From positions 185,041 to 249,040 of the forward strand of contig JBGTQJ010000008.1 of NCBI GenBank assembly GCA_041941305.1: a DNA stretch of 64,000 bases. Reading direction: 5' to 3'. Source of the DNA: JANSWP01 sp041941305 (GTDB lineage Bacteria; Bacteroidota; Bacteroidia; Chitinophagales; Saprospiraceae). Both the position numbers and the translations under genes were made by a program. Positions 1 to 9,084 of the stretch are shown here, one piece after another. Within the stretch, counting starts at the first letter, position 1. Each line of letters opens with the position of its first letter. The notes under the pieces are model-generated. The model was not told the DNA's origin. It was given only the letters and a program-made list of their open reading frames with translations, and made no database searches.

Positions 1-124
1 TGATAAATAACAAAATGAGCAGGCAAATTGCCAGACCTATGGCAAGCCCCATAATATTGATAAAAGAATAAAATTTTTGTCGGATAATATTGCGAAAGGC
101 AATAGTCAGGTGATTGAGTAGCAT
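1..124 (-). CDS. ABC transporter permease, FtsX/MacB type, N-terminal fragment
   Basis: Reading leftwards from an ATG at 124 gives 41 codons without a stop, running off the window edge. The peptide begins MLLNHLTIAFRNIIRQKF and continues into a hydrophobic segment containing GLAIGLAICLLILL. A short cationic amphipathic N-terminus followed by a Gly/Ala/Leu first membrane helix is typical of the large Bacteroidota family of FtsX-like ABC permeases (MacB-type, about 800 residues). Only the first helix is visible, so substrate and partner ATPase cannot be judged. It points the same way as the sigma/anti-sigma pair to its right, with about 90 bp between them in which I see no clear signal. Confidence 0.6.
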   Translation of the reverse strand, partial: MLLNHLTIAFRNIIRQKFYSFINIMGLAIGLAICLLILLFI

Positions 125-212
125 AGTGGTTTTAGAATTTGTGAAAGAAGTTTTATTTAAAAAGAGAAGAATTTGAAAAAAATGTTGCTTTAAAAACAGA
201 TTCTAAAGCTAA

Positions 213-1940
213 TCAAATAAAATAACTTGCTTTCTCTACTTCCACTAAATTGCCGTCTGAATCCATCTTGATGATGTAAATATCTGCCTTTCCAGAGCTT
301 ATCAACTCAAAATCACCTATTTGTATTTTACCAGTAAAAAATCCCGTCATAATGATTTGATTCTCCGTATTGATGGAAATAGAACTGCCTGCATCCGTGT
401 TTTCAGATTCGCTGTTCCCTCCAAATGCTCTGGCCCAAATGAATTTGCCTTGCGGGTCAAATTTGGCAATGAATGCATCCTCCTTCCCATTGCTGCGGAG
501 TTTTGTTTGACCAAAAGCAATGGAGTTCGTGAACTCTCCTACCACATATATATTGTTTGAGTCGTCTACGGCTATTTCACTTCCATGGTCATTTTCACTG
601 CTCCCAAACTTTTGAGCCCAAAGCATTTCACCATTAACTCCAAATTTTGCAATAAAAACATCTCTGCCTCCTGCACTCCTCATGGTTTGGTTTCCAAATT
701 GACCCTTGCCTTCAAACCAGCCGGTAACTACACAATTACCGAAATCATCTACCGCAATACCTGTCCCATAATCCCTTCCATTCAAATTTTTGGACCCTGC
801 TTGCTTTGCCCATAATAATTGTCCTGTAGGATCATATTTTACCACAAAAATGTCTCGTCCTCCATAGCTGATAAGAGTGGTATCTCCAAAGGTGACGGTT
901 CCACTCAAATTGTGGTGACCAAAAAAGCCAGTAAGTAAAATATTACCATTTCGGTCGGTAGTCATTCCATTTGCGAAAACCATGTATTGTCCAGTCACTG
1001 GTTGTACCCATTTGATAATGCCATTGGAGGAATATTTTGCGATATACATATCCTGATTGGGTCCACCAACTGGTAATTTCGTATCTCCAAATTTAGGACT
1101 ACCAATGTACATTCCTGAAACGATTACATTATCTTCCCCATCTACTGTAACTGTTTTTCCAAAATTGGGTCCTGTTTGTAAATCAGGTATTTGATTGCCT
1201 CCTCCATGATCTATCCACAACAATTTACCTTCCGGACTGTATTTGGCAATAAAATAGTCTTGAAAATAAGTATCCATTTTGCCTTTGGCGGTGACACTTG
1301 TATCTCCAAAATCAGCCGTATTGGCAAAGCCGCCACTCATATAGATATTCCCTTGACTATCCAGATCAATGTCTGAGGAAATATCCCGATCCATTTCGCC
1401 TCCCATATTTTGTACCCAAAAACAATCAGTACCACCCAGACAGTTGGCAAGAAAGATATCCTTGCCTCCATTACTCAATAAGGATTTGTCTCCAAACTCC
1501 AAAAGCCCTTTGAAGACCCCTGTAATGATCATTTCTCCATTTTGGGTCCAACAAATAGCAGTACCCTGTGCATAATCCAAATCTCTGGAGCTACCCCCAA
1601 TTTTTTCGATGCTTCCCTCAGGTGGGCTTTGCAGATTCTCCACTCTTTCAAGATTTCCATTTTCCAGTTTTTTGGATTTTTTTCCGGAAAAGACTTGGTA
1701 CCAAACCAATGCTGATACTATCAACAGCATGCTAATGATTGCCCAATTCAACCATTTTCGCTTTTTGTCCGCTTTTTGATGCTCAAATTCTTCCAGCCCA
1801 GTCAACATCAATTTGGCAAAATTGACCTCTCGCTGCCATTCAGGGTTTTCTGAAAGCAATCGCTCAAAAGCTGCCTTTTCTTCTGAAGACATTTTGCCTT
1901 TTACATAGGCACGAATTTGATCTGAATCAGGCTTTTTCAA
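213..1940 (-). CDS. Membrane anti-sigma-like protein with SBBP beta-propeller sensor domain
   Basis: A 575-residue protein encoded 11 bp downstream of an ECF sigma gene. Residues 1-60 are a charged cytoplasmic domain (starts MKKPDSDQIRAYVKGKMSSE) resembling the short anti-sigma domains of Bacteroidota. One membrane helix follows at about 64-84 (WLNWAIISMLLIVSALVWYQ). The rest, about 115-565, is a series of at least six repeats of the SBBP beta-propeller type, with the recurring pattern GNIYVVGEF..S..FG....S.G..DAFIAKF...G...WA. The inferred role is to hold the neighbouring sigma factor at the membrane, with the propeller in the periplasm as sensor or binding platform. The propeller is directly readable; the anti-sigma role rests on position and the N-terminal layout. 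No zinc-binding anti-sigma motif was seen. Confidence 0.72.
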   Translation of the reverse strand: MKKPDSDQIRAYVKGKMSSEEKAAFERLLSENPEWQREVNFAKLMLTGLEEFEHQKADKKRKWLNWAIISMLLIVSALVWYQVFSGKKSKKLENGNLERVENLQSPPEGSIEKIGGSSRDLDYAQGTAICWTQNGEMIITGVFKGLLEFGDKSLLSNGGKDIFLANCLGGTDCFWVQNMGGEMDRDISSDIDLDSQGNIYMSGGFANTADFGDTSVTAKGKMDTYFQDYFIAKYSPEGKLLWIDHGGGNQIPDLQTGPNFGKTVTVDGEDNVIVSGMYIGSPKFGDTKLPVGGPNQDMYIAKYSSNGIIKWVQPVTGQYMVFANGMTTDRNGNILLTGFFGHHNLSGTVTFGDTTLISYGGRDIFVVKYDPTGQLLWAKQAGSKNLNGRDYGTGIAVDDFGNCVVTGWFEGKGQFGNQTMRSAGGRDVFIAKFGVNGEMLWAQKFGSSENDHGSEIAVDDSNNIYVVGEFTNSIAFGQTKLRSNGKEDAFIAKFDPQGKFIWARAFGGNSESENTDAGSSISINTENQIIMTGFFTGKIQIGDFELISSGKADIYIIKMDSDGNLVEVEKASYFI

Positions 1941-1951
1941 ACTGTTTTAAT

Positions 1952-2542
1952 TTAAAAATTCAAATCCTCAAAATCTTCTCCTAAAATATCGCGTAAATGT
2001 TGCTTGCATCTTTGGTGTCTTTTTTTGATTGCACTAAAAGACAAGCCCATCTCCTGACCTATTTCTTTTAATGGACGTTCTTCCAGCCAATATTCAATTA
2101 AAATCTGCTGACAGGGTTTATTTAGTTTGGCTATGGCAGCAGCCAGTTTTTTTCGAACTTCTTCTGACATTAAATATGAATCCTCTATTTCTATATTATC
2201 TATTTGTTGGGTTAGCTTGTCTTCATTTTGAATTTCCTTTCTTCGTTGGCGGTAGCGTGCCAAATTGAGCAATTTGTGTTTTGCAATGGCATAGAAATAA
2301 GTGCTCAGGCTGCTTCTACCAGGTTGGTACTTGCCTACTTGTACATTCTGAACTAAATCAGTAGTGGCATCATGTAAAATGGGTTCTATATCAGGCAAGG
2401 CACAATCTTTCTGATTTTTGACCAGATCCCGAACCAAGCCTCTAAACTGATCCAGCAGATATTTCACACCTGCTTCTACTTCCCGGTGATTGGTAGAAGT
2501 CAATTGGCGAATTATTTCCTGATCTGAATAATGATGGGTCAT
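1952..2542 (-). CDS. RNA polymerase sigma factor, ECF/sigma-70 family
   Basis: A 196-residue sigma-70-like protein. Region 2 lies at about 60-105, with LSTYFYAIAKHKLLNLARY marking the core-binding and -10 recognition helices. Region 4 lies at about 135-188, with the helix-turn-helix LKEIGQEMGLSFSAIKKRHQ. The length fits an ECF factor with no extra domains. It is the first gene of a two-gene operon with the beta-propeller anti-sigma candidate. The region upstream of its start contains an inverted repeat (2575-2638) that also faces the divergent lipoprotein gene, so autoregulation or co-regulation of both directions is possible. The family call is firm; the signal and regulon are unknown. Confidence 0.9.
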   Translation of the reverse strand: MTHHYSDQEIIRQLTSTNHREVEAGVKYLLDQFRGLVRDLVKNQKDCALPDIEPILHDATTDLVQNVQVGKYQPGRSSLSTYFYAIAKHKLLNLARYRQRRKEIQNEDKLTQQIDNIEIEDSYLMSEEVRKKLAAAIAKLNKPCQQILIEYWLEERPLKEIGQEMGLSFSAIKKRHQRCKQHLRDILGEDFEDLNF

Positions 2543-2574
2543 ACCCGCTATTATAATGATTCAATCAGATTGTG

Positions 2575-2638
2575 AAAAGGTGACACATTTTGAAGAAAAA
2601 ATATTTTAGGTAAAAAAACACAGAAAATGTCACCTTTT
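2575..2638. repeat. Inverted repeat between divergent sigma-factor and lipoprotein genes
   Basis: Arms AAAAGGTGACACATTTT (2575-2591) and AAAATGTCACCTTTT (2624-2638) are complementary apart from a two-base bulge; the core AAAAGGTGACA/TGTCACCTTTT is perfect. The spacer is about 32 bp. It is 33 bp upstream of the sigma start and about 105 bp upstream of the lipoprotein ATG at 2745, so it could be an operator for either gene or a cruciform element. Confidence 0.6.
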
Positions 2639-2744
2639 AAAAAACCTGGGTAACCATTTTTTAAAGGTATACCAAATTCTATTGAACAGATCTCAACCAC
2701 GTTCAAGCGTTTGTTTCCAAATTATTCATCAAATCTATCAAAAC

Positions 2745-3476
2745 ATGAAGACCAAATTATTGACCCAAATCTCAACGCTATCCCTAATTTTATTAGTTAT
2801 CTGTGCTTGCTCAAAGAACGATGAGGAACCACCACCTCCAGCACCATTTGCAAGCTTTACCGTCGAAAATAACAACTGTATTGCACCCTGTGAAATGACT
2901 TTCACCAATCAATCTCAAAATGCCACTTCCTATCAATGGGACTTAGGTAATGGTGAAACAGCCATAACTGCGGATGCTTCAGCAACTTATGAAACACCTG
3001 GCGATTATGTTGTAAAATTGACCGCCTCCTCAGTCACAGAAGAGGATGATTTTTCCATAACGGTTACTGCAATTGAAGATCCCAATCCACATTTAGGAAA
3101 ATGGAATTTGGTTCAAGGCACCTACAATGGAAGCGTCGTAGATGACTATACCGCTAGTCTGACATTTACTTCTACCGAAGATTACAAAGCCAGTTTTGTG
3201 AAAGGAGACTGTGACGGACGAGTCATTAAAGGAAAATATGAAATCGCCAATGACGAAATCAGTTCCAACCTTCCCGGGCAATTGTTATTGAATGGAATTA
3301 GCGGCGGCGGCACTTGGTCAACGAGTATCAGTTGTTCTCAAAGTTCATTTACCAAATATGGAGTAGTGCCATTGATATGGACACCCTCCAATAACATTCA
3401 ATTTGAGATGGATGGCAATTCACTAACGCTGACTTCTTCAGATGGGAAGGCAGTATTGGTTTATGAGAAAGAGTAA
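2745..3476 (+). CDS. Lipoprotein with PKD domain and C-terminal lipocalin-like domain
   Basis: I chose the ATG at 2745 rather than one at 2682 because it is followed at once by a lipoprotein signal: MKTKLLTQISTLSLILLVIC, with a lipobox-like ICAC whose second cysteine would carry the lipid. After a Pro-rich linker (EEPPPPAP) comes a PKD domain at about residues 30-110, with the recognisable YQWDLGNGE and YETPGDYVVKLTA. Residues about 115-243 contain GKWNLVQGTYNG... and end LTLTSSDGKAVLVYEKE, a beta-rich pattern like Bacteroidota lipocalin-like domains. It is probably a surface or periplasmic binding protein; the ligand is unknown. It is transcribed divergently from the ECF sigma gene and may be a target of it. 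Confidence 0.72.
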   Translation: MKTKLLTQISTLSLILLVICACSKNDEEPPPPAPFASFTVENNNCIAPCEMTFTNQSQNATSYQWDLGNGETAITADASATYETPGDYVVKLTASSVTEEDDFSITVTAIEDPNPHLGKWNLVQGTYNGSVVDDYTASLTFTSTEDYKASFVKGDCDGRVIKGKYEIANDEISSNLPGQLLLNGISGGGTWSTSISCSQSSFTKYGVVPLIWTPSNNIQFEMDGNSLTLTSSDGKAVLVYEKE

Positions 3477-3506
3477 TTGTATAACTTGAAACATAACTAT
3501 CTATTA

Positions 3507-3570
3507 AGAGTATGTTTAAATTTTTTATAAACTATTTATTCTCATTTTGTAAAAATTTTAAACACCCTCT
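3507..3570. repeat. Imperfect 26-bp inverted repeat, 64-bp intergenic element
   Basis: Arms 3507-3532 (starts AGAGTATGTTTAAATTTTTT) and 3545-3570 (ends AAATTTTAAACACCCTCT) pair over 26 positions with about five mismatches around a 12-bp spacer. It lies 12 bp upstream of the gene at 3583. It has no GC-rich stem, so it is a poor intrinsic terminator; a small mobile-element remnant is possible. Confidence 0.5.
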
Positions 3571-3582
3571 AAAAACTAAATT

Positions 3583-4638
3583 ATGAGCTTCTACTTAAAC
3601 ATCAACTATAAACAATATTTCTATTACCAGGCTATACTACTATTTGCAATAGCCCTATTACCTGCAAATGTATTTTCTCAAGCGATTACCTACTTTCCTC
3701 AATTGACCTATCTTGAGGTTGACGAAGAAAAAGAAACTCAATGGCGTGCAGAAAATCAATATACGAGGTGCAATGTGTATCAAATCTTGTATAAAGGAGG
3801 GATTGAGAACTTCGGTGAATTTGAAGTCCGGTTATTTGATAAAGAAGGAAAAATCACCAATATTGACAGAAAAAAAATTCCAATGAGTACGGTGTATTAC
3901 CCAGCTCAAACAGAATTTGTATATGATGAATCAGGTATTCTGACTGAGGAAAAATTGCTTAACAAAAAAGGCAAGCATCAGGGTTCGATTACTCACAGTA
4001 AAAACCCTGAAGAACGAAGCACCAGTGCCCTTACTGCCAATGAAAAGGGCAACCAGACAAAAAAAGAGGAAATAATACTGGATAGCATAGGGCGAGTTAT
4101 CCAAAGAATAGATTGTCTTAAATTGTATTCCAACTCTTTTGAAGCAATCGCACATTCAAAGGAGTTTCGGAAGAAAGACTGCACAAGCACCTATTATACC
4201 TATGATGAGAAAGGCAGAATTGAACAAACGACCGAATTTGGAGGTGCTACCTTTGTTCCTTTTTTTGGAACGGTCGCCAAGCAAGATATTCGAAGCACCA
4301 CTTACCATATCTACGACGACAATGACCATTTGATTGAAACCAGAACAGTACCCAGCCACGGAGGTTCACTTACCAAAAAGGAATTGTTTGAATACTACCC
4401 TAGCGGAAAATTGAAATCCAAACAGCTTTACAATCATTTGGGCTTGCAGTTCACTTATAATTATGAGTATAACGACATAGGCATGATGAATAAACTGGAA
4501 ATCATTAAGGGCGCAAAGAAAGTATTTCGAGTATATAAATATGAATATTACGATGCTGGCATTCTAAAATCATTGATGGAATATCGGAAAAAGGATAAGC
4601 TCTTTGCCAAATTCAATTTCGAATATGTGAAGGGATAA
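3583..4638 (+). CDS. Secreted protein of unknown function with YD/RHS-like strand repeats
   Basis: A 351-residue protein with a likely signal peptide: YFYYQAILLFAIALLPANVF then SQA, giving cleavage near residue 33. The mature part holds repeated short beta motifs such as YYTYDEKGRIEQTTEF, YHIYDDNDHLIETRTV, YYPSGKLKSKQLYNH and YEYNDIGMMNKLEIIKG, spaced about 25-40 residues. These resemble degenerate YD (RHS-type) or MORN-variant repeats common in Bacteroidota secreted proteins. There is no C-terminal T9SS domain and no enzyme motif I can recognise. It stands alone between the lipoprotein and another secreted gene. Confidence 0.65.
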   Translation: MSFYLNINYKQYFYYQAILLFAIALLPANVFSQAITYFPQLTYLEVDEEKETQWRAENQYTRCNVYQILYKGGIENFGEFEVRLFDKEGKITNIDRKKIPMSTVYYPAQTEFVYDESGILTEEKLLNKKGKHQGSITHSKNPEERSTSALTANEKGNQTKKEEIILDSIGRVIQRIDCLKLYSNSFEAIAHSKEFRKKDCTSTYYTYDEKGRIEQTTEFGGATFVPFFGTVAKQDIRSTTYHIYDDNDHLIETRTVPSHGGSLTKKELFEYYPSGKLKSKQLYNHLGLQFTYNYEYNDIGMMNKLEIIKGAKKVFRVYKYEYYDAGILKSLMEYRKKDKLFAKFNFEYVKG

Positions 4639-4979
4639 TGCGGGGTGTATTTATTGTTATTTCTTGTGGGGCGTGACTCGAAGTTACTCCTGATAAAATG
4701 CTGTTAATCATGATTCTTAAAAAATTGCGATTCCATTGAGCGCAAGGTTTTGAACCCTGCAATTGCCTGCCTAAGGGATTATGTGAAAAGTACTTTTTGG
4801 GAACAGGTTTACTAAAATCAATTCATTATGAATGAAAAAATAACTAAATTATTTTAAGGCTTGACCTTTTACACAACCCCACTCGTGAATTAACAGCTTG
4901 ACTCATGCTAATGCGACAATTTAAAACGCACCCGATAAGATTCCTAATCAAAAGCAATGTTCATTCAAACAATTCCATC
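4639..4979. other. Non-coding stretch with a degenerate copy of a palindromic repeat
   Basis: No convincing gene is seen in these 341 bp. The stretch AGGTTTTGAACCCTGCAATT near 4744-4763 closely matches the arm of the perfect palindrome at 39661-39728, and ACTCGTGAATTAA near 4883-4895 matches the reverse complement of sequence just left of that palindrome (39650-39667). This suggests a decayed, internally expanded copy of the same element. Confidence 0.4.
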
Positions 4980-5519
4980 ATGAAATTTTTCCAAATCGTT
5001 CTTTTACCAGCTCTATTTTTAGGATCCCAGTTTTCTCCGATTTTCGGGCAATCTGCTTCTTATAAATTTCCGGAAAAGGTAATATTCAAACAAGGTAGGA
5101 TATTCCAAACGGGAAAGGCTCAATTAAAAGTGAAGAATCTTGAAATCTACCAGGACAAGCTCAGTTATATCGATCTCAATTTTAATCAACATAAGACCAC
5201 CCAACTCACCAATGACATTTACCTTATCCAGGTCAGGAAAGGCAATCAGGCACTAAAGTTTGGCTTATTGAGTGGTTTAGGGGCAGGGCTTGCAGGTGCA
5301 TGGTGGGTATCCAATTATAACAGTGACCCTTTTCGGGAAGAAATCAAGGGTGGACTCATCATTGCTACTTCTTTTTTGGGAGGGGCTACCCTGGGCGCAT
5401 TGTTCGGATTAGGCGCTACCAAATGGAGCACTATTTACGAAAACGGAAAAGTAAAACTGAGCTGGCAACCTGGATCTCGAGAAAATGCAGGACTTGCGAT
5501 GCTTCAACTTCAATTTTAG
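4980..5519 (+). CDS. Secreted/membrane protein of unknown function with glycine-zipper hairpin
   Basis: The ATG at 4980 is preferred over the upstream ATG at 4905 because it opens directly into a signal peptide: MKFFQIVLLPALFLGSQFSP ending near IFGQS. The mature protein of about 155 residues has an N-terminal beta-rich part with YLIQVRKGNQALKFG. Two Gly/Ala-rich hydrophobic segments follow: GLLSGLGAGLAGAWWV (about residues 97-112) and GGLIIATSFLGGATLGALFG (about 125-145). A hydrophobic hairpin between beta-rich parts occurs in many uncharacterised Bacteroidota envelope proteins. No family was recognised. Confidence 0.6.
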   Translation: MKFFQIVLLPALFLGSQFSPIFGQSASYKFPEKVIFKQGRIFQTGKAQLKVKNLEIYQDKLSYIDLNFNQHKTTQLTNDIYLIQVRKGNQALKFGLLSGLGAGLAGAWWVSNYNSDPFREEIKGGLIIATSFLGGATLGALFGLGATKWSTIYENGKVKLSWQPGSRENAGLAMLQLQF

Positions 5520-5536
5520 TTAAGGACTTTGGCAAA

Positions 5537-5609
5537 AAATAACCTACCACAACTGACTTGTTCTTTTTGCGCCTGCAAAAATTACGGCGCCATTAATGGT
5601 AGGTTATTT
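5537..5609. repeat. Perfect 13-bp inverted repeat with inner hairpin
   Basis: AAATAACCTACCA (5537-5549) is mirrored by TGGTAGGTTATTT (5597-5609). Inside, TTTTTGC-GCCT-GCAAAAA forms a second short hairpin. It follows the gene ending at 5519 and ends 49 bp before the start at 5659. There is no T-run, so it may be an element rather than a terminator. Confidence 0.55.
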
Positions 5610-5658
5610 ATTTCCAAACCCCTAAATTTGATTTTTAGAATTTTAAAATCTCACTTTT

Positions 5659-8600
5659 ATGAAACTTATCAACTACTCTGCGACGCTCCTTTTTTGCGTC
5701 TTTCAACTTTTTCTGTCCGCTCAAAATGTGATTCATGTTCCGGGGGATTGGCCAAATATTCAAACTGCAATCCTTTTTTCTAATGATGGGGATACCGTTT
5801 TAGTGGCAAGTGGTACTTATACCGGCAATGGCAATGTGGATATTGAATTATTAGGAAAGGCTATTGTAGTCACTTCACAAGAAGGTTTTGAGCATACAAT
5901 TATTGATTGTGAGGATAATGGTAAAGGGTTTTTCTTTAAATCTGGAGAAGATAACTCTACCATTATAGACGGTTTTACCATAAGGAATTCTGGAGGATGG
6001 GCACAAGGTGCAATTCATTGTCAATTTTCAACTTCCCCATTAATTAGAAATTGCATTATTGAAAATTGTAGCTGGGGAGTTGTTTGCGATAATAATACCT
6101 ACCCTACCCTAGAAAATTGTATTATTCAGAATAGTGACAATAGAGGTCTTTATTATTCAAACAATACCAATACAGCTATCATCCGAAATTGCATAATTAG
6201 AGACAATACAACATTAGGCATTTGGCATAATGGCTCTTCGTCAGGTAATTTAATACTTGAAAACACGCTTATATATAACAATGGGTCTAATGGCATCTAT
6301 GGAGATTTTCGTGGCAATATCTTCATTAAGAATAGTGTTATCTATGGCAATTCCTCTAATCAGGGTGGAGGAGTTTTTGCAGAAGATGATGTCGTCTTAT
6401 CCGTAACAAATTCCATCCTTTGGAACAATTCAGCTTCTTCTTTCCCAAACTTTTACAGCCTAAATGCCGAAGTTATACACTCTAACATAGGCGGAGGCTG
6501 GCCTGGCACTGGAAATATCAATGAAGACCCTTTATTTGTCGATCCCAATAATGGTGATTTTCGGCTTCTTGACACTTCTCCTTGTTTAGATGCTGGCGAT
6601 AACAGCGTTATAGACTTCCCAACAGATTTCGATGGCAATATCCGAATTTGGGACGGAGATGGAGATGCCACGCCTGTGGTAGATATGGGTGCCTATGAAT
6701 TTGGAGCGCCGATTTATCAGCAATTGGGAATAAGTATGCAGCCTGTGAGTGTCTCGGTTTGCGAAGGAGAAGAGGCCACTTTTTCAGTTGCTGCTACTGG
6801 CATTTTGCCTACCTATCAATGGTATAACGACGGAGAAGAAATAGTTGGAGCAACCGATAGTACGCTAACCTTGAGTAATGTAAGCCCTGGCGATGAGGGA
6901 AATTACACCTGTGTAGTTTCAGATTTTAGTGGCATGAATATTATCAGCCAACCAGCCAGCCTTACGGTAGCTCCTGCGGTGACAGCCAGTGTTCAGATTA
7001 GCGCCAATGTCACGGTTTGTGAAGATGCACTCATCACATTCACCGCTACTCCAACTAATGGTGGAAACATGCCTTCCTTCCAATGGCAACTCAATGGAAA
7101 TAATGTAGGAACAAATAGCAATGAATTTACCATTGACAATTTGAAAGAAGGAGATGAAATCACCTGTTTACTCACTTCTTCTGAAGATTGTGTCTCTAAC
7201 AACCCTGCAAGTTCAAACAGCTTATTTGCCCTGCCCAAACCAATCCCTGTATCAGACTCAAATAGCCCTGTATGCCTTGAAGCTACCCTGGAACTATATT
7301 CAGATGGCGGCTTTTCTTACAACTGGGCAGGACCAAATGGTTTTACCTCCAACGAACAAAATCCAAGCATTGCTTCTGTTGAAATGATGGCTGAAGGACT
7401 TTATGAAGTCACCGTAACTGGGGAAAATGGTTGCCAAGACACTTCCCAAACCAATGTAGACGTGCTTGATTTACCAAATGTGGACCTTAATTTGCCTTTT
7501 ACAGAAGTGTGTCAGGACAATAGCCAAATAGCTTTATCAGGCGGAAGTCCTGCAGGTGGAGTTTATTCAGGAAATGGGGTGATTGGAAATGACATCATTG
7601 GATACTTCCTTATTCCCCAGTCTGTAGTTGTCGGCACACATGAGATATTTTATCATTATGCAGACCCAAATACAGGATGTGAAAACGGGACATCTTCCTC
7701 GATCAATGTGAATGCGCTACCAGATGTCACTTTACCTTTTTTAGGAGAACACTGTGAGAATATAGACACTGTCATCCTCCAAGGAGGCGCGCCAGCAGGG
7801 GGCACTTATTCCGGCAATTTTGTAACAAATGGATTTTTTCAGCCTTCTTTGGCAGGTGTTGGCAATCATTTCATTACCTATACTTATACTGATCCTGTTA
7901 CCAATTGCAGCGCATCAAGCACAGCCACAATTCAGGTAGAAGAAGCTGTAGATCCTACTATTTCAATCGCCTCTTCTAACAATGAGATTTGCCCTGGAGA
8001 AAGTGTAACATTTGATGTGATGGCAACAAATGAGGGAAGTGATCCTTTGTACCAATGGTTTGTCGATGGGGTCTTAACTGCAACCACTTCAGGTTCCTGG
8101 ACAATAGATGATTTGGAAAATGGACAAGAAGTGTTTTGCATCTTGATTACCTCTGAAATCTGCGTTCTCTCAAACATGGCAACCTCAAACACTATATCAG
8201 TCACCGTATTTGATCTTCCCGAACCAAATGCCAGCTCCAATAGCCCTCTTTGCGAAGGCGAAACTCTTCAATTACAATCTGGGAATGCCACCTCTTATCA
8301 ATGGACAGGTCCCAATGGATTTAGCTCCACAGAAGCCAATCCTCAAATTCCCAATGTTACGACTGATGACAGCGGGGTTTACACGCTAACTGTCACAAGT
8401 GCTGAAGGTTGTTCCACAAGTGAATCTGTAGATGTTGATGTATATATGCTCCCAGATGTCACTTTAGATCTTTCTGACATCAATCCTGTAAACTGGAATG
8501 TAGATTCGATAGAACTTACAGGTGGGGCTCCTTCCGGTGGCACATATAGTGGAACAGGAGTGGTTGGAAATTGGTTTTATCCTTCTTCTGCCGGACTTGG

Positions 8601-8943
8601 CGAGCATGAAATTACCTATACTTATACCAATACAGATGGATGTTCAGATTCTGCTACCGCAATGTTGGAAGTATTCACGTCTACAAATGAATTCTTCTCG
8701 GAGGATGAATGGAAAATATTTCCAAATCCAACAAACGGTTTAGTGACTGTAATATATGAGGGAACTGAAGAAATTGAAACCCTAGAACTATATGACAATC
8801 TGGGTAAGAAAGTATGGTTCAAATCATTGAAAACAACAAACTTCCCACAGCATCTCAATTTCTTACAAATGCCAAAAGGACTTTATTTACTGAATTTGAG
8901 CAGTCAAAAAGGGACGCTCGTAAGAAAGTTGATAGTTTTTTAG
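5659..8943 (+). CDS. T9SS-secreted beta-helix protein with Ig-like domains and type A sorting tail
   Basis: A 1094-residue exported protein. The signal peptide is MKLINYSATLLFCVFQLFLS with cleavage near SAQ. Residues about 25-290 form a right-handed parallel beta-helix (repeated TIIDGFTIRNSGG, LIRNCIIENC, TLENCIIQNS). The helix is capped at about 310-350 by SPCLDAGDNSVIDFPTDFDG...DMGAYEFG, the pattern known as choice-of-anchor Q. An Ig-like domain follows (CEGEEATFSVAATG..PTYQWYNDGEE, about 360-435). Then come several PKD/Ig-like modules with a repeated GGAPAGGTYSGNF / GGAPSGGTYSGTGVV motif. The C-terminus from about 1010 (WKIFPNPTNGLVTVIYEGTE...KGLYLLNLSSQKG) is a T9SS type A sorting domain, so it should be released to or anchored on the cell surface. 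It is probably an adhesin or polysaccharide-binding protein; no catalytic residues were identified. Confidence 0.9.
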   Translation: MKLINYSATLLFCVFQLFLSAQNVIHVPGDWPNIQTAILFSNDGDTVLVASGTYTGNGNVDIELLGKAIVVTSQEGFEHTIIDCEDNGKGFFFKSGEDNSTIIDGFTIRNSGGWAQGAIHCQFSTSPLIRNCIIENCSWGVVCDNNTYPTLENCIIQNSDNRGLYYSNNTNTAIIRNCIIRDNTTLGIWHNGSSSGNLILENTLIYNNGSNGIYGDFRGNIFIKNSVIYGNSSNQGGGVFAEDDVVLSVTNSILWNNSASSFPNFYSLNAEVIHSNIGGGWPGTGNINEDPLFVDPNNGDFRLLDTSPCLDAGDNSVIDFPTDFDGNIRIWDGDGDATPVVDMGAYEFGAPIYQQLGISMQPVSVSVCEGEEATFSVAATGILPTYQWYNDGEEIVGATDSTLTLSNVSPGDEGNYTCVVSDFSGMNIISQPASLTVAPAVTASVQISANVTVCEDALITFTATPTNGGNMPSFQWQLNGNNVGTNSNEFTIDNLKEGDEITCLLTSSEDCVSNNPASSNSLFALPKPIPVSDSNSPVCLEATLELYSDGGFSYNWAGPNGFTSNEQNPSIASVEMMAEGLYEVTVTGENGCQDTSQTNVDVLDLPNVDLNLPFTEVCQDNSQIALSGGSPAGGVYSGNGVIGNDIIGYFLIPQSVVVGTHEIFYHYADPNTGCENGTSSSINVNALPDVTLPFLGEHCENIDTVILQGGAPAGGTYSGNFVTNGFFQPSLAGVGNHFITYTYTDPVTNCSASSTATIQVEEAVDPTISIASSNNEICPGESVTFDVMATNEGSDPLYQWFVDGVLTATTSGSWTIDDLENGQEVFCILITSEICVLSNMATSNTISVTVFDLPEPNASSNSPLCEGETLQLQSGNATSYQWTGPNGFSSTEANPQIPNVTTDDSGVYTLTVTSAEGCSTSESVDVDVYMLPDVTLDLSDINPVNWNVDSIELTGGAPSGGTYSGTGVVGNWFYPSSAGLGEHEITYTYTNTDGCSDSATAMLEVFTSTNEFFSEDEWKIFPNPTNGLVTVIYEGTEEIETLELYDNLGKKVWFKSLKTTNFPQHLNFLQMPKGLYLLNLSSQKGTLVRKLIVF

Positions 8944-8963
8944 AAGTAGAACTCTAAAAACTG

Positions 8964-8997
8964 AGGAGGGTTTGCGAAAGTGACCCTCCTTTTTTTA
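8964..8997 (+). terminator. Intrinsic terminator after the beta-helix gene
   Basis: Stem AGGAGGGT/ACCCTCCT (8964-8971 and 8983-8990) with an 11-base loop, followed by a run of T residues to 8997. It lies 20 bp after the stop codon. Confidence 0.85.
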
Positions 8998-9084
8998 TTT
9001 GATTGGTACTGTAATTTCCAAAATTAATTCTTTGAGTGTATCGCTCTCCTTCATTTCCCTATTTTTACCCATAAAACTTTTAAT

